Shown here: positions 1 to 8,959 of the stretch, piece by piece
Layout of the letters: each line of letters opens with the position of its first letter
Numbering within the stretch: position 1 is the first letter of the stretch
NCBI GenBank assembly: GCA_964609675.1
Contig: CAZSRX010000002.1
Location: 1-64,000, forward strand
Reading direction: 5' to 3'
Source: CAZSRX01 sp964609675 [NCBI: uncultured Bacteroidota bacterium]
GTDB taxonomy: Bacteria; CLD3; SB21
Length of the DNA: 64,000 nucleotides
The notes under the pieces: model-generated
Seen by the model: the letters and a program-made list of their open reading frames with translations, nothing else
The model's database searches: none
Told to the model about the DNA's origin: nothing
Translations under genes and position numbers: made by a program

Positions 1-42
1 AGAATCCTCCAGAAAATGAATCACACTTTTGTTCGGTTTAAC

Positions 43-930
43 TTAGGATAAACACAAACGGTATATCAAATCAGGAATGGCATCAAGCAAGGCCTTGGTT
101 TTGGCCTCGCTTTTTCGTAACGCTTCCTCGGTTCGTTTTCTTTCGCCTATTTCCTGTTTAAGCTCTCCGGTTCTGATTTCAACGCGGCGTTCCAGATTTT
201 TGGTTAGGTTTTCAAGCTCCTCATAGGCGAACTTGAGGTTATCGAGCATCTGGTCGAGAACGGCCGCTAATTGGCCGATTTCGTCTTTATGTTTTATTCC
301 GGTACGCTCTTTCAGGTTTCCGCGGGCGACCTCATTCACCACTTTCATAATCCGGATGAGCGGTTGTGTAACCAGCGTACTAATGCCATAAGCCGCCGCA
401 ATACCTATAATAAATAACAGAGCGCTCAGAATAGCTATCAAAGCCCGGCTTTCGCTTGTTTTAGCCTGAACGTCCTTGAGGGAAAGCCCAAGGTATAATT
501 TGCCGATTTCCTTTGCATTATATTGAATGGAGTACACAATCTTAAAAACGGTCCGATCTACAGATATGGTGCCCTGAGGTTCCACATGGTCATAATCCAC
601 GGCGCGGGCTTCCCGTTTATTGTACGATGCGACTAACTGCCCGGCGGCATTGAGTACCATGAGATAAACAATATCATCATTTTGCTTAGCCGCGTCAAAC
701 GCCTTTTCAATGGAACGGTAATCCTCAAAAAAAAGAGCCGGGCTGACCGTAAAGCTGGTCATTTCGGATATACTGCGCGCTTTAACTGCCACAAGCTGAT
801 GCCCCGCGCTTTCAATATACATCGGTATAATGATGTATATCAGAGCGGAGACCACTCCGATAAATGCCGAAAAAAGCACAATCAGCTTAAACCGTACGGA
901 GGAACTTATTTTCTCAATTAAATTTTTCAT
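43..930 (-). CDS. Sensor-kinase-like HAMP/PAS protein, apparently cut by an in-frame stop
   Basis: The product reads as the input half of a membrane sensor kinase. Residues 12-38 and 163-185 are membrane segments flanking a periplasmic sensor region of about 120 residues. A HAMP domain follows (about 186-235), then a coiled coil (235-275), and a PAS domain begins at about residue 279 (LLDAIPDLIYR). The frame stops with TAA at 43-45, only some 15 residues into the PAS domain. The 14 codons left of the stop, up to the window edge, stay open in the same frame (VKPNKSVIHFLEDS) and look like the next PAS strand. A PAS domain normally has about five more residues at this point. I infer a nonsense mutation with a small deletion in a longer kinase gene whose catalytic part lies outside the window. 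A sequencing error is possible. The start has no strong ribosome site. Confidence 0.7.
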   Translation of the reverse strand: MKNLIEKISSSVRFKLIVLFSAFIGVVSALIYIIIPMYIESAGHQLVAVKARSISEMTSFTVSPALFFEDYRSIEKAFDAAKQNDDIVYLMVLNAAGQLVASYNKREARAVDYDHVEPQGTISVDRTVFKIVYSIQYNAKEIGKLYLGLSLKDVQAKTSESRALIAILSALLFIIGIAAAYGISTLVTQPLIRIMKVVNEVARGNLKERTGIKHKDEIGQLAAVLDQMLDNLKFAYEELENLTKNLERRVEIRTGELKQEIGERKRTEEALRKSEAKTKALLDAIPDLIYRLCLS

Positions 931-970
931 CTTTCAGTATTTTACCGGCCACCCTTATCCTGAAGAGTTT

Positions 971-1519
971 TCATACGTTACCGTTCCAAATAACATCGTT
1001 GAAATGATACTGATGATTAACATAGCGAGCAAGAACAAAAAACAAATCCGCCAGACGGTTCATATACACCAGGTTATCCGGATTCACAGTTTCTTCACGG
1101 GTTAACCGCACAATCAGCCGTTCGGCCCGGCGCGATACGCAACGTATAAGATGCAGCCATGCGGCAATCGGATGGCCGCCGGGAACAATAAAATTTTTAA
1201 TCGGTTCTAAGCGGGCATCAAAACAATCGATAGCTTCTTCAAGTGCCTTGATATGATCCGGTGTAATCCGCAGGGCATTGGATTTATTGATTTCAGGCGG
1301 TGTTGCCAAATCGGCACCCAGAATAAACAACTGATTCTGTATATTACCTAAAACTTCGTTAATATCAGCCGGCAAAGACATGCTTCGCAGAACACCGATT
1401 CCGGAATTAAGCTCATCCACAGTCCCATAGCATTCCACGCGGAGGGAGGCCTTGGAAACCCGCTGGCCTCCGAAAAGCCCTGTTTCGCCTTTATCACCGG
1501 TTTTAGTATAAATTTTCAT
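971..1519 (-). CDS. pduO: PduO-type ATP:cob(I)alamin adenosyltransferase
   Basis: This enzyme transfers the adenosyl group of ATP to cob(I)alamin to make coenzyme B12. The 182-residue length is normal for the PduO/MMAB family. The N-terminal phosphate-binding motif TKTGDKGETGLFGG is at residues 5-18. The family signatures YGTVDELNS (31-39), FIVPGG (110-115), the arginine-rich RCVSRRAER (126-134) and NRLADLFF (154-161) are all present, so the active site looks intact. It is the last gene of a minus-strand set with a propeller lipoprotein (12 bp upstream) and a DUF6580 membrane protein. This context suggests cobalamin salvage. The symbol is given at family level only. Confidence 0.93.
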   Translation of the reverse strand: MKIYTKTGDKGETGLFGGQRVSKASLRVECYGTVDELNSGIGVLRSMSLPADINEVLGNIQNQLFILGADLATPPEINKSNALRITPDHIKALEEAIDCFDARLEPIKNFIVPGGHPIAAWLHLIRCVSRRAERLIVRLTREETVNPDNLVYMNRLADLFFVLARYVNHQYHFNDVIWNGNV

Positions 1520-1531
1520 AGCGTGTTTTGA

Positions 1532-2542
1532 TTATTGAAACACTATTGCTGCGGGCGCAACGCCTACCTTATATGTTTTTTTAACGGAATAATTTGCCGT
1601 AAAACGGATAAGACGGCCGGAAGTAACAAAGTCGCCGCCTTCAGCCGCAAATAGTTCCCCTTTTTCAAAACCGATGGCGGCGTATGAAGAACCTGAATGG
1701 ACGGGTATGTACGCAAAGGTATTAAGGTTATAAATGCGAACCGGTCCGTTATCGCTTACGATACAGGCAACAAGCGAATCGAAAGCGGATACTTTAACAG
1801 GCTGAATATTTTCAAATTGTCCGATGCGGTGTTCCGCTTTCTCTGTAAGCGTATTGACCAGTACGATACAGCCACTGTCCCGTTGAATACCCGTACAGGC
1901 AACAATCAGGCGATGATGGGTTGTATCCGCCGCGAGTGCTGCCGGTCGCTGACCTACAGCCAATGTGCGCACGGCATTACCGCCCGCAATATCGATGATA
2001 CCGATCATCGTATCATTATCCATTGGTCCGCAGGACAGAAACGCTTTTCCATCAACGATTTGAATTTCATTCGGGCGAAAAGGAATTTTTACGGTTGTTT
2101 CCTTCATTCCTGATAAAACCGAAGCGATATAAACTAAACTGTCCGTGTAGGAAGTTATAAACAGGTTTTGTCCGTAGGCGGCTGACTGCCGTGGCGTTTG
2201 GATACCGGTAATGGTTCGAACCGATTTAAAACTTCTTACATGGATGACTTCCACACGGTTTGATCCGGTCACGCAGATAAATCCGAGCGAGTCTTTTATC
2301 AGTAAATGACTGGCGGCGCTTCCCAGTTTTCTACCGTTAACCGGACGGAATACATCGACAAATGTAGTGTCATATTCCAGAGTGTCGAGTACCGACAATG
2401 AGGCGTTTTGAGTACCGTAATTGCCCGCACAGATTACAAAGACCGCCTGATGGCCGGATGGCCATGATATATCATCAACGCCGGCGTCATCACAGCCGGC
2501 GTTGATCAGGGCTGCCATCAAAATTGTAAAGTATAAACGCAA
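1532..2542 (-). CDS. YncE/DUF5074-type beta-propeller lipoprotein, BtuG-like
   Basis: This is a 336-residue lipoprotein. A short signal peptide ends in a lipobox with the modified cysteine at residue 17 (INAGC). The rest is a chain of beta-strand repeats typical of YncE or surface-layer seven-bladed propellers. The opening strand (VICAGNYGTQNASLSVLD) has the G-N-W/Y-G-x-x-N-A-S-L pattern of DUF5074 propellers. That family includes BtuG, the outer-surface cobalamin-binding lipoprotein of Bacteroides. The gene lies between a cobalamin adenosyltransferase (12 bp) and a DUF6580 membrane protein (1 bp), which supports a role in B12 capture. The link to B12 is inference. A generic NHL/YncE propeller of unknown function is the alternative. 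Confidence 0.7.
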   Translation of the reverse strand: MRLYFTILMAALINAGCDDAGVDDISWPSGHQAVFVICAGNYGTQNASLSVLDTLEYDTTFVDVFRPVNGRKLGSAASHLLIKDSLGFICVTGSNRVEVIHVRSFKSVRTITGIQTPRQSAAYGQNLFITSYTDSLVYIASVLSGMKETTVKIPFRPNEIQIVDGKAFLSCGPMDNDTMIGIIDIAGGNAVRTLAVGQRPAALAADTTHHRLIVACTGIQRDSGCIVLVNTLTEKAEHRIGQFENIQPVKVSAFDSLVACIVSDNGPVRIYNLNTFAYIPVHSGSSYAAIGFEKGELFAAEGGDFVTSGRLIRFTANYSVKKTYKVGVAPAAIVFQ

Positions 2543-2543
2543 C

Positions 2544-3107
2544 TCAGATCGTTTCTTTTCGGACCGGAATAGTTTTAAAAATCACTCGTGTGGCTGATTC
2601 ATAAATGCCTATCGAGACGGCCAGATAAAACAGGTCACCGGCGAGGGAATATTTGAAGAAAGGAATGGCCATGGTATAACTTTGCATCAGGCCAGAGATA
2701 TCTTTGGAATATATTGGCAATATAAGCCAGGAACCAAAGTTAGTTATAATATAAAAGATAACGGATGCCATCAGCGTACCGCCCAGTACTTTCGGAATAA
2801 AACGGGACCAGCGTCCATAGTCTTTCTGAATCCAGGCGCCCATGAAGACGGCCAATGCGAGGGAACCATATACAAACGGAATATCCGGCCAACTGACGCC
2901 TATGATGAGGTCGGCAACAAACATGGATGTCAGCGGAATAAGGAACGCCATACCGCGGGACATATATATACCGCCGAAAATCGCAACAGCGCCGACCGGC
3001 GTAAAATTCCAGGGATGCGGAAGCCAGCGGGTACTTGCCACTAAAAATACCACAAACGCGGTCATTGCCAGATTTATCCAAAACGAATGTCGCTTTTCTA
3101 ATTTCAT
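2544..3107 (-). CDS. DUF6580 family membrane protein, possible vitamin transporter subunit
   Basis: This 187-residue integral membrane protein has five to six hydrophobic segments. The conserved blocks RWLPHPWNFTPVGA (27-40) and ADLIIG (65-70) match the DUF6580 putative-transport family. These proteins resemble the substrate-binding S components of ECF transporters in size and topology. It heads the minus-strand set with the BtuG-like lipoprotein and the adenosyltransferase, so cobalamin or a precursor is the likely substrate by context. The start is supported by AAGGAGC just upstream on the minus strand. No cobalamin riboswitch was recognised in the upstream gap, and no ECF energising subunits lie in the window. 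Substrate assignment is inference. Confidence 0.72.
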   Translation of the reverse strand: MKLEKRHSFWINLAMTAFVVFLVASTRWLPHPWNFTPVGAVAIFGGIYMSRGMAFLIPLTSMFVADLIIGVSWPDIPFVYGSLALAVFMGAWIQKDYGRWSRFIPKVLGGTLMASVIFYIITNFGSWLILPIYSKDISGLMQSYTMAIPFFKYSLAGDLFYLAVSIGIYESATRVIFKTIPVRKETI

Positions 3108-3300
3108 AATATGCTCCTTGAGTTATCTGAATAATCGTTTGATACCATATATGATCCCATGCGCTCTATAATATATTATTTCTTATTTATACAATCAATA
3201 AAATAGAAATCATCAATTAAATATTTAACTTGAATATGAGTTGGTAACTTTTTAGGTTATGCATAAAATTTTTCAGCACGAACTTATAACAGTGAAGACC
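3108..3300. other. AT-rich divergent intergenic region
   Basis: This gap separates the minus-strand cobalamin set from the plus-strand isomerase and should carry promoters for both. It is A/T-rich with runs such as ATAATATATTATT. I found no conserved riboswitch core, in particular no B12-box on the minus strand, and no clear hairpin. Its right end depends on the isomerase start: an upstream ATG at 3259 would extend that gene into this gap. Confidence 0.4.
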
Positions 3301-4371
3301 ATGATCCTGACGACAGAAATTATCAAGCAGATTGACCGGGAGAATTACTATAATGTTTTAACCGCTTTTGATCAGCAAATGACTGACGCTGTTACGATAG
3401 CCAAAACAGCCGTGACGGCCCTTTTAAGCGATTATGAAACCTTATCACCGGAACGTATTACCAATGTGGTCATTTGCGGTATGGGCGGTTCCGCTATTGC
3501 CGGCGATTTTGTACGTAATATTTTCATTGACAACTTTACCCTGCCGATAATCATATGCCGTGACTATACCGTACCGGCCTTTGTAAACCGGCAATCGCTG
3601 GTTATCATATCCAGTTACTCGGGTAATACTGAAGAAACCATCTCCGCCTACGAGGACGCTGTCAGTCATGACGCCCTGACTGTCGCCATATCCACGGGCG
3701 GCTTCATACAGCAAATGTCGGAATCCATGAACCGGCCCATTATCCGCATCCCCTCCGGATATCAACCCCGGCAAGCGATTGCCTATTCACTGGTCATTAT
3801 GTACACTCTGCTACATCAATTATTCCTCAAAACCTGGCCTGAAGAGGCTCTGAAGGAAGCGGTGGAACATATCCAAACAAAGAAAAGTCTGTATCCGTTT
3901 CTACAGAAAACCAATCCCTTGATTGATATCGCCAATAAGATTGCGCACCGTCCGGTAATGATATACGCTTCCGAACAGATGCTGGCTACGGCGCTGCGGT
4001 TCAAGGGCCAGATCAGCGAGAACGCCAAACTGCTGGCGTTCGCCAATACTATCGTTGAGATGAATCACAACGAAATTGTCGGATGGGAAACCATCGAACT
4101 CGATTCCCTGAACAATTTCTCGGTCATCTTGCTGCGCGACCGGGACGATCATATCCAGGTTCAGAAACGGTTTGATATTATTACGGAAATACTATCCAAG
4201 AAATCCCAGGTTTTTGAATTCTGGTCGGAAGGCAACAGCCGTTTTGTACGATACATCTCTTTGATTTACCTGACCGATTGGCTGAGCTTTTACATGGCTA
4301 TCCTGCGCAAACAGGATCCTACACCGGTCGAGATCATCAATTACCTTAAGCAACAACTGGCATCCCGATAA
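3301..4371 (+). CDS. Bifunctional phosphoglucose/phosphomannose isomerase
   Basis: This is a cytosolic sugar-phosphate isomerase of the SIS-domain family that interconverts glucose 6-phosphate or mannose 6-phosphate with fructose 6-phosphate. It has a first SIS domain with VVICGMGGSAIAGDF and the phosphate-binding SSYSGNTEET. The diagnostic C-terminal block VEMNHNEIVGWE carries the catalytic Glu and His of the archaeal/bacterial bifunctional PGI/PMI family. The length of about 356 residues is typical. I chose the ATG at 3301 (MILTTEI) because family members begin close to this point. An upstream in-frame ATG at 3259 would add 14 residues but has an AGG only 2 bases away. It is transcribed alone and converges on the SprA-like gene. 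Confidence 0.9.
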   Translation: MILTTEIIKQIDRENYYNVLTAFDQQMTDAVTIAKTAVTALLSDYETLSPERITNVVICGMGGSAIAGDFVRNIFIDNFTLPIIICRDYTVPAFVNRQSLVIISSYSGNTEETISAYEDAVSHDALTVAISTGGFIQQMSESMNRPIIRIPSGYQPRQAIAYSLVIMYTLLHQLFLKTWPEEALKEAVEHIQTKKSLYPFLQKTNPLIDIANKIAHRPVMIYASEQMLATALRFKGQISENAKLLAFANTIVEMNHNEIVGWETIELDSLNNFSVILLRDRDDHIQVQKRFDIITEILSKKSQVFEFWSEGNSRFVRYISLIYLTDWLSFYMAILRKQDPTPVEIINYLKQQLASR

Positions 4372-4389
4372 TCGCTATTTTCACTGTCA

Positions 4390-7300
4390 TCAGAAAAACG
4401 CGCGAAATTCAGCGCCACCCAGATGAATCAGTTCCTGTTTGGGCTCTTTACGGCCTGAATAATTCAGCGCCAGCGTTACATGCTGTCCGAGGCGGTAATC
4501 CATGTTAAAATACCACCGGTAAGTCGTGCCGAGGAGATTGCCGTCGGTTAATTCATAAGGCGGCATTGATTTCTTATTATTCAGATTAATCCGCGTGTAT
4601 TCCACTAACAGGCTGGCGCGCCCTTTATTCTGTATGGAATAAACCGCTTCCGGATTGACCGTCAGCATGGTTGACCGTACTGCCATCACGGATTCCTGGG
4701 ACCAGCGACAGGACGCCCGGGGGATTAACTCCAGGGAGGTCGTTGCTCTGTAAGAGAATTGGGTTAAGATTTTATAATGACGGATTAAGAAACTCGGTTG
4801 AATACCGCTGATAGCCACGGTTGATTGTTTACGGTGATATTCCGTTTCTGCCTCGGTTTCAGCGGACCATCGGACACCCAGTTGTTTTCTGCCGCGAATG
4901 TTGTATAAGTACCGGGACCGGCGCTCAAAACCATCCACAATCATATTGGTCAGATTTTTTTGCCGCTCATACCGCAAACGCACGGAACGGTCCGAATAAC
5001 TTTGGTAGAAATACAAATCCTGCCGGAACAATAACGAACCGCGTACCGTATTCAAGCGGTTCTGATATTTTTTCAAGTCCATGAAATAGAAAGACCATTC
5101 GGGATTCTTCTGATTTTCTTCGACACGAATCATGGTTTCCGTCACGGTATTTTTTAATACCCATTCCGTAAAGGCCTCCTCAGCCGTTCGGGATTCGCCG
5201 GCGGATGCACTTTCGGATGCGGCATATAATTTACCCGGTTCGAAGCGCAGCCGGCCTCCGAATTTAATTTCGACTATTGGCGTAAAGTTACCGCTCCGCA
5301 CCGAACCCTGCACCCAATTGCCCTGTCCCTGAGGCACCTGGCGAAAACTGTCCGCATCCACTTTGACGTAGTTGCCCTGATTGGGCCCCACTTCAATAAA
5401 AATTATTTTACGATCCTGAATGCGCTCTTCCGATACTTGGTAATTTACCGACAACGTTACCGCTTTGCGAAAAGGCGTATAATCGGCGGCAGCGCTTGCC
5501 AAACGCGTGGTTTTATCGAGATTGCCGACCGTACGAAAATTTCCCCGGTACGTCCGTTCTCTCTGCTGATACTCAATTCGGGACGTAAGGTTTTTCCAGT
5601 CGTTCAGATTCCAGTAGGCGCGATGTGTGGTTGACACCGTATATAAACCCGACAAGGTATCTATTTTCCGGTTTTTTAAATAATCCAGCCGTTTTTCCAG
5701 CGAATATCCGAACTGGCTTTTTGAGAATCCGGTTACATCCAAGCGGGGCCGATAGATATAATAAGCGCTGCCAAACAGCGAATCGGTATATGCCGTATAG
5801 GAATTATTGATTTTTTCGTCTTCATAATCAAAACCGGGCTGAATCTTCCAGATCCGGTAAACGGCATTTATGGTATTGCGTCCGACTGTTGATTTGAAAA
5901 CGGTACCGCTTAAGGCGTCACGGCTGCTGATTTCCTCCCGGCGCAGGCGAATCTGGGGATATTTTTCCTTTATAAATCCCAGCCCATAATCCCAGCGCTC
6001 CGAGTTAAACTGGTTGATGCCACGGTCCAGAGCCCCGTAAGCCATACTCATCTCTATTTCCTTCACGGGATAATACCGGCCGCGGAAATCGTATAGATCT
6101 TCCTGTAAAAAAGGATTCGGTGCCCTACCGCCGCCGGTGTTCCAGTAGCGGTTAAATTCGGCGTCATTGACCCGGGATACTTCCCGGAATGTGCTGTCCT
6201 TGTGCCGGTACTTTCCATCAAATGAAATCGTGCCCATCCCCCATCCGGCAATTTTCAGCGGTTGATCCTGTAGACCGGCCGTGAAAACATAAGCGGCGCC
6301 GTTCATCCCGTCGGGTGAATAGGTATTGATATCATAAGCGCTCATGGCCACCTCTCCTCTGAACTGCAAGCGGCGAAATGGCCGGCTCTCAATATAAAAA
6401 TCTCCCAACAGGCTGGAATTCGGCAAAGTCAGCGGAACCAGCGGCTGGAAATCACCCATACCATGGCCGGCATAGCGAAACTCACCGAGAATGTTCCCGC
6501 GTATATAATCACCGTTGCCGAATCCGAAATTGGTAAACCGGACGTTGTAATTACCCGCACTGTCGCTTCCGACATAAACAAAAATGCTGTCGCCGCTTTC
6601 GGGATGATATCTTTTTATATAATTTCCTTTGCCGTAGCCGACATAAACCGCGCCGTCAACAAAAATCGGTTTTCCGCCGGCCGTCAGGCTGTCATCGCGG
6701 ATTTTTGAAAGCGAGTCAATAGTACGGCGGGAAAGCGTAATGTTAATCGGGTTGTTCTTATCATCATATTCGTAAACCATACGGCCGCCCACGATCAGAC
6801 GGTCATCCGCAAAAGCCGTTCGCAGATTTCCTGAAAAACTGTTACGCGGATAGAGGTCTTCCGAATACTCGAAATCCACGACCACACGTGATTCCGCCGC
6901 GATCAGCCTCCGGCGGGTAAACGTAATCTGCGCGGCGCTGTAATCAATCACATAATCCTGATCCTCACCGCGGACCATCGCGACGCCATTCAGCCAGACT
7001 TTCTCCGTACCGGCAATTATAATAATATTGCGTTCGCCGCCGCTTCCCGTGAGCTCATAAGGGCCCTGGACGCCTTCCTGTATTACCAGCGTGTTGGTGG
7101 CAAATTTACCTTTGCTCGTGGCGTATGCAAAATCCGCCTGCATACGCCGGGTATTGACCATCGTCTTTACGCCCTGCAGTTTACGGGAATATCCCGCAAA
7201 CTCCGTTCCGGTTAAATCTACATTAAAATCACCGAACGTCACCGCATATTTATCGGCTTTGCGGATTTCGACGAAGACTTTATCGATTTCCTGAAGACTT

Positions 7301-7959
7301 TCGGTATTGCCTTCCGGCTGTATCGGCGTACTCTCGTCCGTCAGAGAGGCTTCGATAGTAACATCTTCGGTAATGTTGCCCGCAATCTGTATGTTCAGTC
7401 CGGAATTCAGCGTAAAGTCCTGATTAGACCCAACCGTAAAGCCGCGGGTGATTGTGCCGGTACCCTGTATCTGGGAATTTTCAAAAAGATTCGAATACCG
7501 GCCCGATTCCGAAATAACCGATTTGATGACCATGGTATCCTGCGCCAGGTCTCTATGGACAATGACGCTGTCCAATCTCCTTCTAAAATATTCCGTTTTA
7601 AAGCCGAACGGCAGGATTTCATAACAAAACTGAATCATCACGCCGGTATCGATGACGGTGGTAAAGGTTATTTCTCCGAAACGGTATAGTATGCGGTAAT
7701 CCATATTCCGCTGCAGGCGCGTACCGTTTACGGTAATGACTTCACTTCCCTGCAAAATATATTGGTCCGGTAATTTATATACGCTATCCACACCGAGACC
7801 ATACCGGATGTGCGTTCGCGTCCATAAATTTACTGACCCGGGTTTGCGGAACACAGACCCTGCGCTGTCCGGGCTCTCATAATCTGAGGCCGCATTTTGT
7901 GCCGCAAGACCGGTGGCGCTCAGACTAAACAGCAATAGGAATCCATGCCATTTCATCAA
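4390..7959 (-). CDS. SprA-like large outer-membrane beta-barrel protein
   Basis: This 1189-residue exported protein has a signal peptide at 1-20 ending at AAQ. The first 400 or so residues contain repeated blocks of the kind seen in SprA-related proteins. They include GSEVITVNGTRL, FENSQIQGTGTITRGF, the ITEDVTIEASLTDESTPIQP block, TVTFGDFNV-like sequence and KVWLNGVAMVRGEDQDYVID. The rest is rich in alternating aromatic and polar residues, as in outer-membrane barrel strands. The chain ends in Phe (AEFRAFF), a usual barrel terminus. SprA is the T9SS translocon, but it is about twice this length, so this is more likely a shorter paralogue. Its start overlaps the stop of the NHL protein by 4 bp (ATGA), so the two are probably co-translated. 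Its exact function is unknown. Confidence 0.7.
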   Translation of the reverse strand: MMKWHGFLLLFSLSATGLAAQNAASDYESPDSAGSVFRKPGSVNLWTRTHIRYGLGVDSVYKLPDQYILQGSEVITVNGTRLQRNMDYRILYRFGEITFTTVIDTGVMIQFCYEILPFGFKTEYFRRRLDSVIVHRDLAQDTMVIKSVISESGRYSNLFENSQIQGTGTITRGFTVGSNQDFTLNSGLNIQIAGNITEDVTIEASLTDESTPIQPEGNTESLQEIDKVFVEIRKADKYAVTFGDFNVDLTGTEFAGYSRKLQGVKTMVNTRRMQADFAYATSKGKFATNTLVIQEGVQGPYELTGSGGERNIIIIAGTEKVWLNGVAMVRGEDQDYVIDYSAAQITFTRRRLIAAESRVVVDFEYSEDLYPRNSFSGNLRTAFADDRLIVGGRMVYEYDDKNNPINITLSRRTIDSLSKIRDDSLTAGGKPIFVDGAVYVGYGKGNYIKRYHPESGDSIFVYVGSDSAGNYNVRFTNFGFGNGDYIRGNILGEFRYAGHGMGDFQPLVPLTLPNSSLLGDFYIESRPFRRLQFRGEVAMSAYDINTYSPDGMNGAAYVFTAGLQDQPLKIAGWGMGTISFDGKYRHKDSTFREVSRVNDAEFNRYWNTGGGRAPNPFLQEDLYDFRGRYYPVKEIEMSMAYGALDRGINQFNSERWDYGLGFIKEKYPQIRLRREEISSRDALSGTVFKSTVGRNTINAVYRIWKIQPGFDYEDEKINNSYTAYTDSLFGSAYYIYRPRLDVTGFSKSQFGYSLEKRLDYLKNRKIDTLSGLYTVSTTHRAYWNLNDWKNLTSRIEYQQRERTYRGNFRTVGNLDKTTRLASAAADYTPFRKAVTLSVNYQVSEERIQDRKIIFIEVGPNQGNYVKVDADSFRQVPQGQGNWVQGSVRSGNFTPIVEIKFGGRLRFEPGKLYAASESASAGESRTAEEAFTEWVLKNTVTETMIRVEENQKNPEWSFYFMDLKKYQNRLNTVRGSLLFRQDLYFYQSYSDRSVRLRYERQKNLTNMIVDGFERRSRYLYNIRGRKQLGVRWSAETEAETEYHRKQSTVAISGIQPSFLIRHYKILTQFSYRATTSLELIPRASCRWSQESVMAVRSTMLTVNPEAVYSIQNKGRASLLVEYTRINLNNKKSMPPYELTDGNLLGTTYRWYFNMDYRLGQHVTLALNYSGRKEPKQELIHLGGAEFRAFF

Positions 7960-8900
7960 CGGCGGCTCTCAGTGATAGTGATGACATAAACCGTTGCCGG
8001 AGAGTTATCGAGAACATACAACTGATTACGGTAAATATCCATGGCGACCGGCTTGGTAAAGGGGAAATGCATCCAGGCCGCAAGCCGTTCATCGCGGTCC
8101 GAAAAAACGAAAATACATTTCCGTTCCTCGTCACAGATATAGATGCGGTTTTTCGAATCCACCGCAATATCGGATGCGCGCTTTATCAGTCCGGCGCCAT
8201 ATGCGCGAAGATAATTTCCGAAATGATCGAATGCCAGAATATGCGGATTGTCAATGACAAATACGGTTTTCGGCGCTGCCCGTATACGCGACGGAGCCGT
8301 CAACCTGATCTCGCCGGAACGGAATCCGCCGAAGCTGATTTCCTGCTGTCCGGAAGCATTCAGCTTGACAATTTCATTCTTATCCTGATTGATAAAAAAC
8401 AAATCCCCGAGCGGCGACAGCGTAAGACTGATCGGCCGGCCGATTTCCAGCTCCTTTTTTTGTTTATCGGTATAGGTATACTGGCTGACCGATGAACGTC
8501 CCAGCGTGGATATCCGTTCGAGGTTCTTATTATACCGCTGGATTCGCTGGTTGTTAAAATCGGCTACAAATATATTCAGACCGTCGCGAGTCGCGATATC
8601 TGCCGGAAAGTCAAACTGAGTCTCTCCCCAACCGAAACCGCCGACCTGATTGAGGTATTTTCCCTGATGATTCAACTGCAGGATGCGCTCATTGCCGCTA
8701 TCGACAATATAAACATGGCCGGTTAATGTCACAACGATAGCCCGCGGATTTTTTATTTTTTCACCGGGAATCTCGTCTAATTTCCATTCGGCGGTCAGTT
8801 CGGCCTCAAGTGCGATAGGATTCTGCGGAACAACCGTACTTGTCCGGCAGAACATGAGGAACAAAGCTAAACCATAAAATAATTTGAAAGTCATGTTCAT
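7956..8900 (-). CDS. Exported NHL-repeat beta-propeller protein
   Basis: This protein has about 314 residues, a signal peptide (MNMTFKLFYGLALFLMF) and NHL-type propeller blades. The blades include NPRAIVVTLTGHVYIVDSG, ILQLNHQGKYLNQVGG, FDFPADIATRD, NIFVADFNNQRIQRYN and KNRIYICDEERKCIFVF. NHL propellers usually bind proteins or polysaccharides. The stop overlaps the start of the SprA-like gene by 4 bp, so this is probably a partner of that outer-membrane protein. The start at 8900 gives a compact signal peptide. An ATG at 8918 (MVNISE) is also possible, and neither has a strong ribosome site. No catalytic motif is visible. Confidence 0.8.
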   Translation of the reverse strand: MNMTFKLFYGLALFLMFCRTSTVVPQNPIALEAELTAEWKLDEIPGEKIKNPRAIVVTLTGHVYIVDSGNERILQLNHQGKYLNQVGGFGWGETQFDFPADIATRDGLNIFVADFNNQRIQRYNKNLERISTLGRSSVSQYTYTDKQKKELEIGRPISLTLSPLGDLFFINQDKNEIVKLNASGQQEISFGGFRSGEIRLTAPSRIRAAPKTVFVIDNPHILAFDHFGNYLRAYGAGLIKRASDIAVDSKNRIYICDEERKCIFVFSDRDERLAAWMHFPFTKPVAMDIYRNQLYVLDNSPATVYVITITESRR

Positions 8901-8959
8901 TTCTGATATATTGACCATACATTTTTTTAACCACTAACAAATTACCAAAGGAGTCAGCC

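Noticed and set aside
3108-3300. Cobalamin riboswitch in front of the DUF6580 gene
   Set aside because: No B12-box core was found on the minus strand and the gap is short and A/T-rich.
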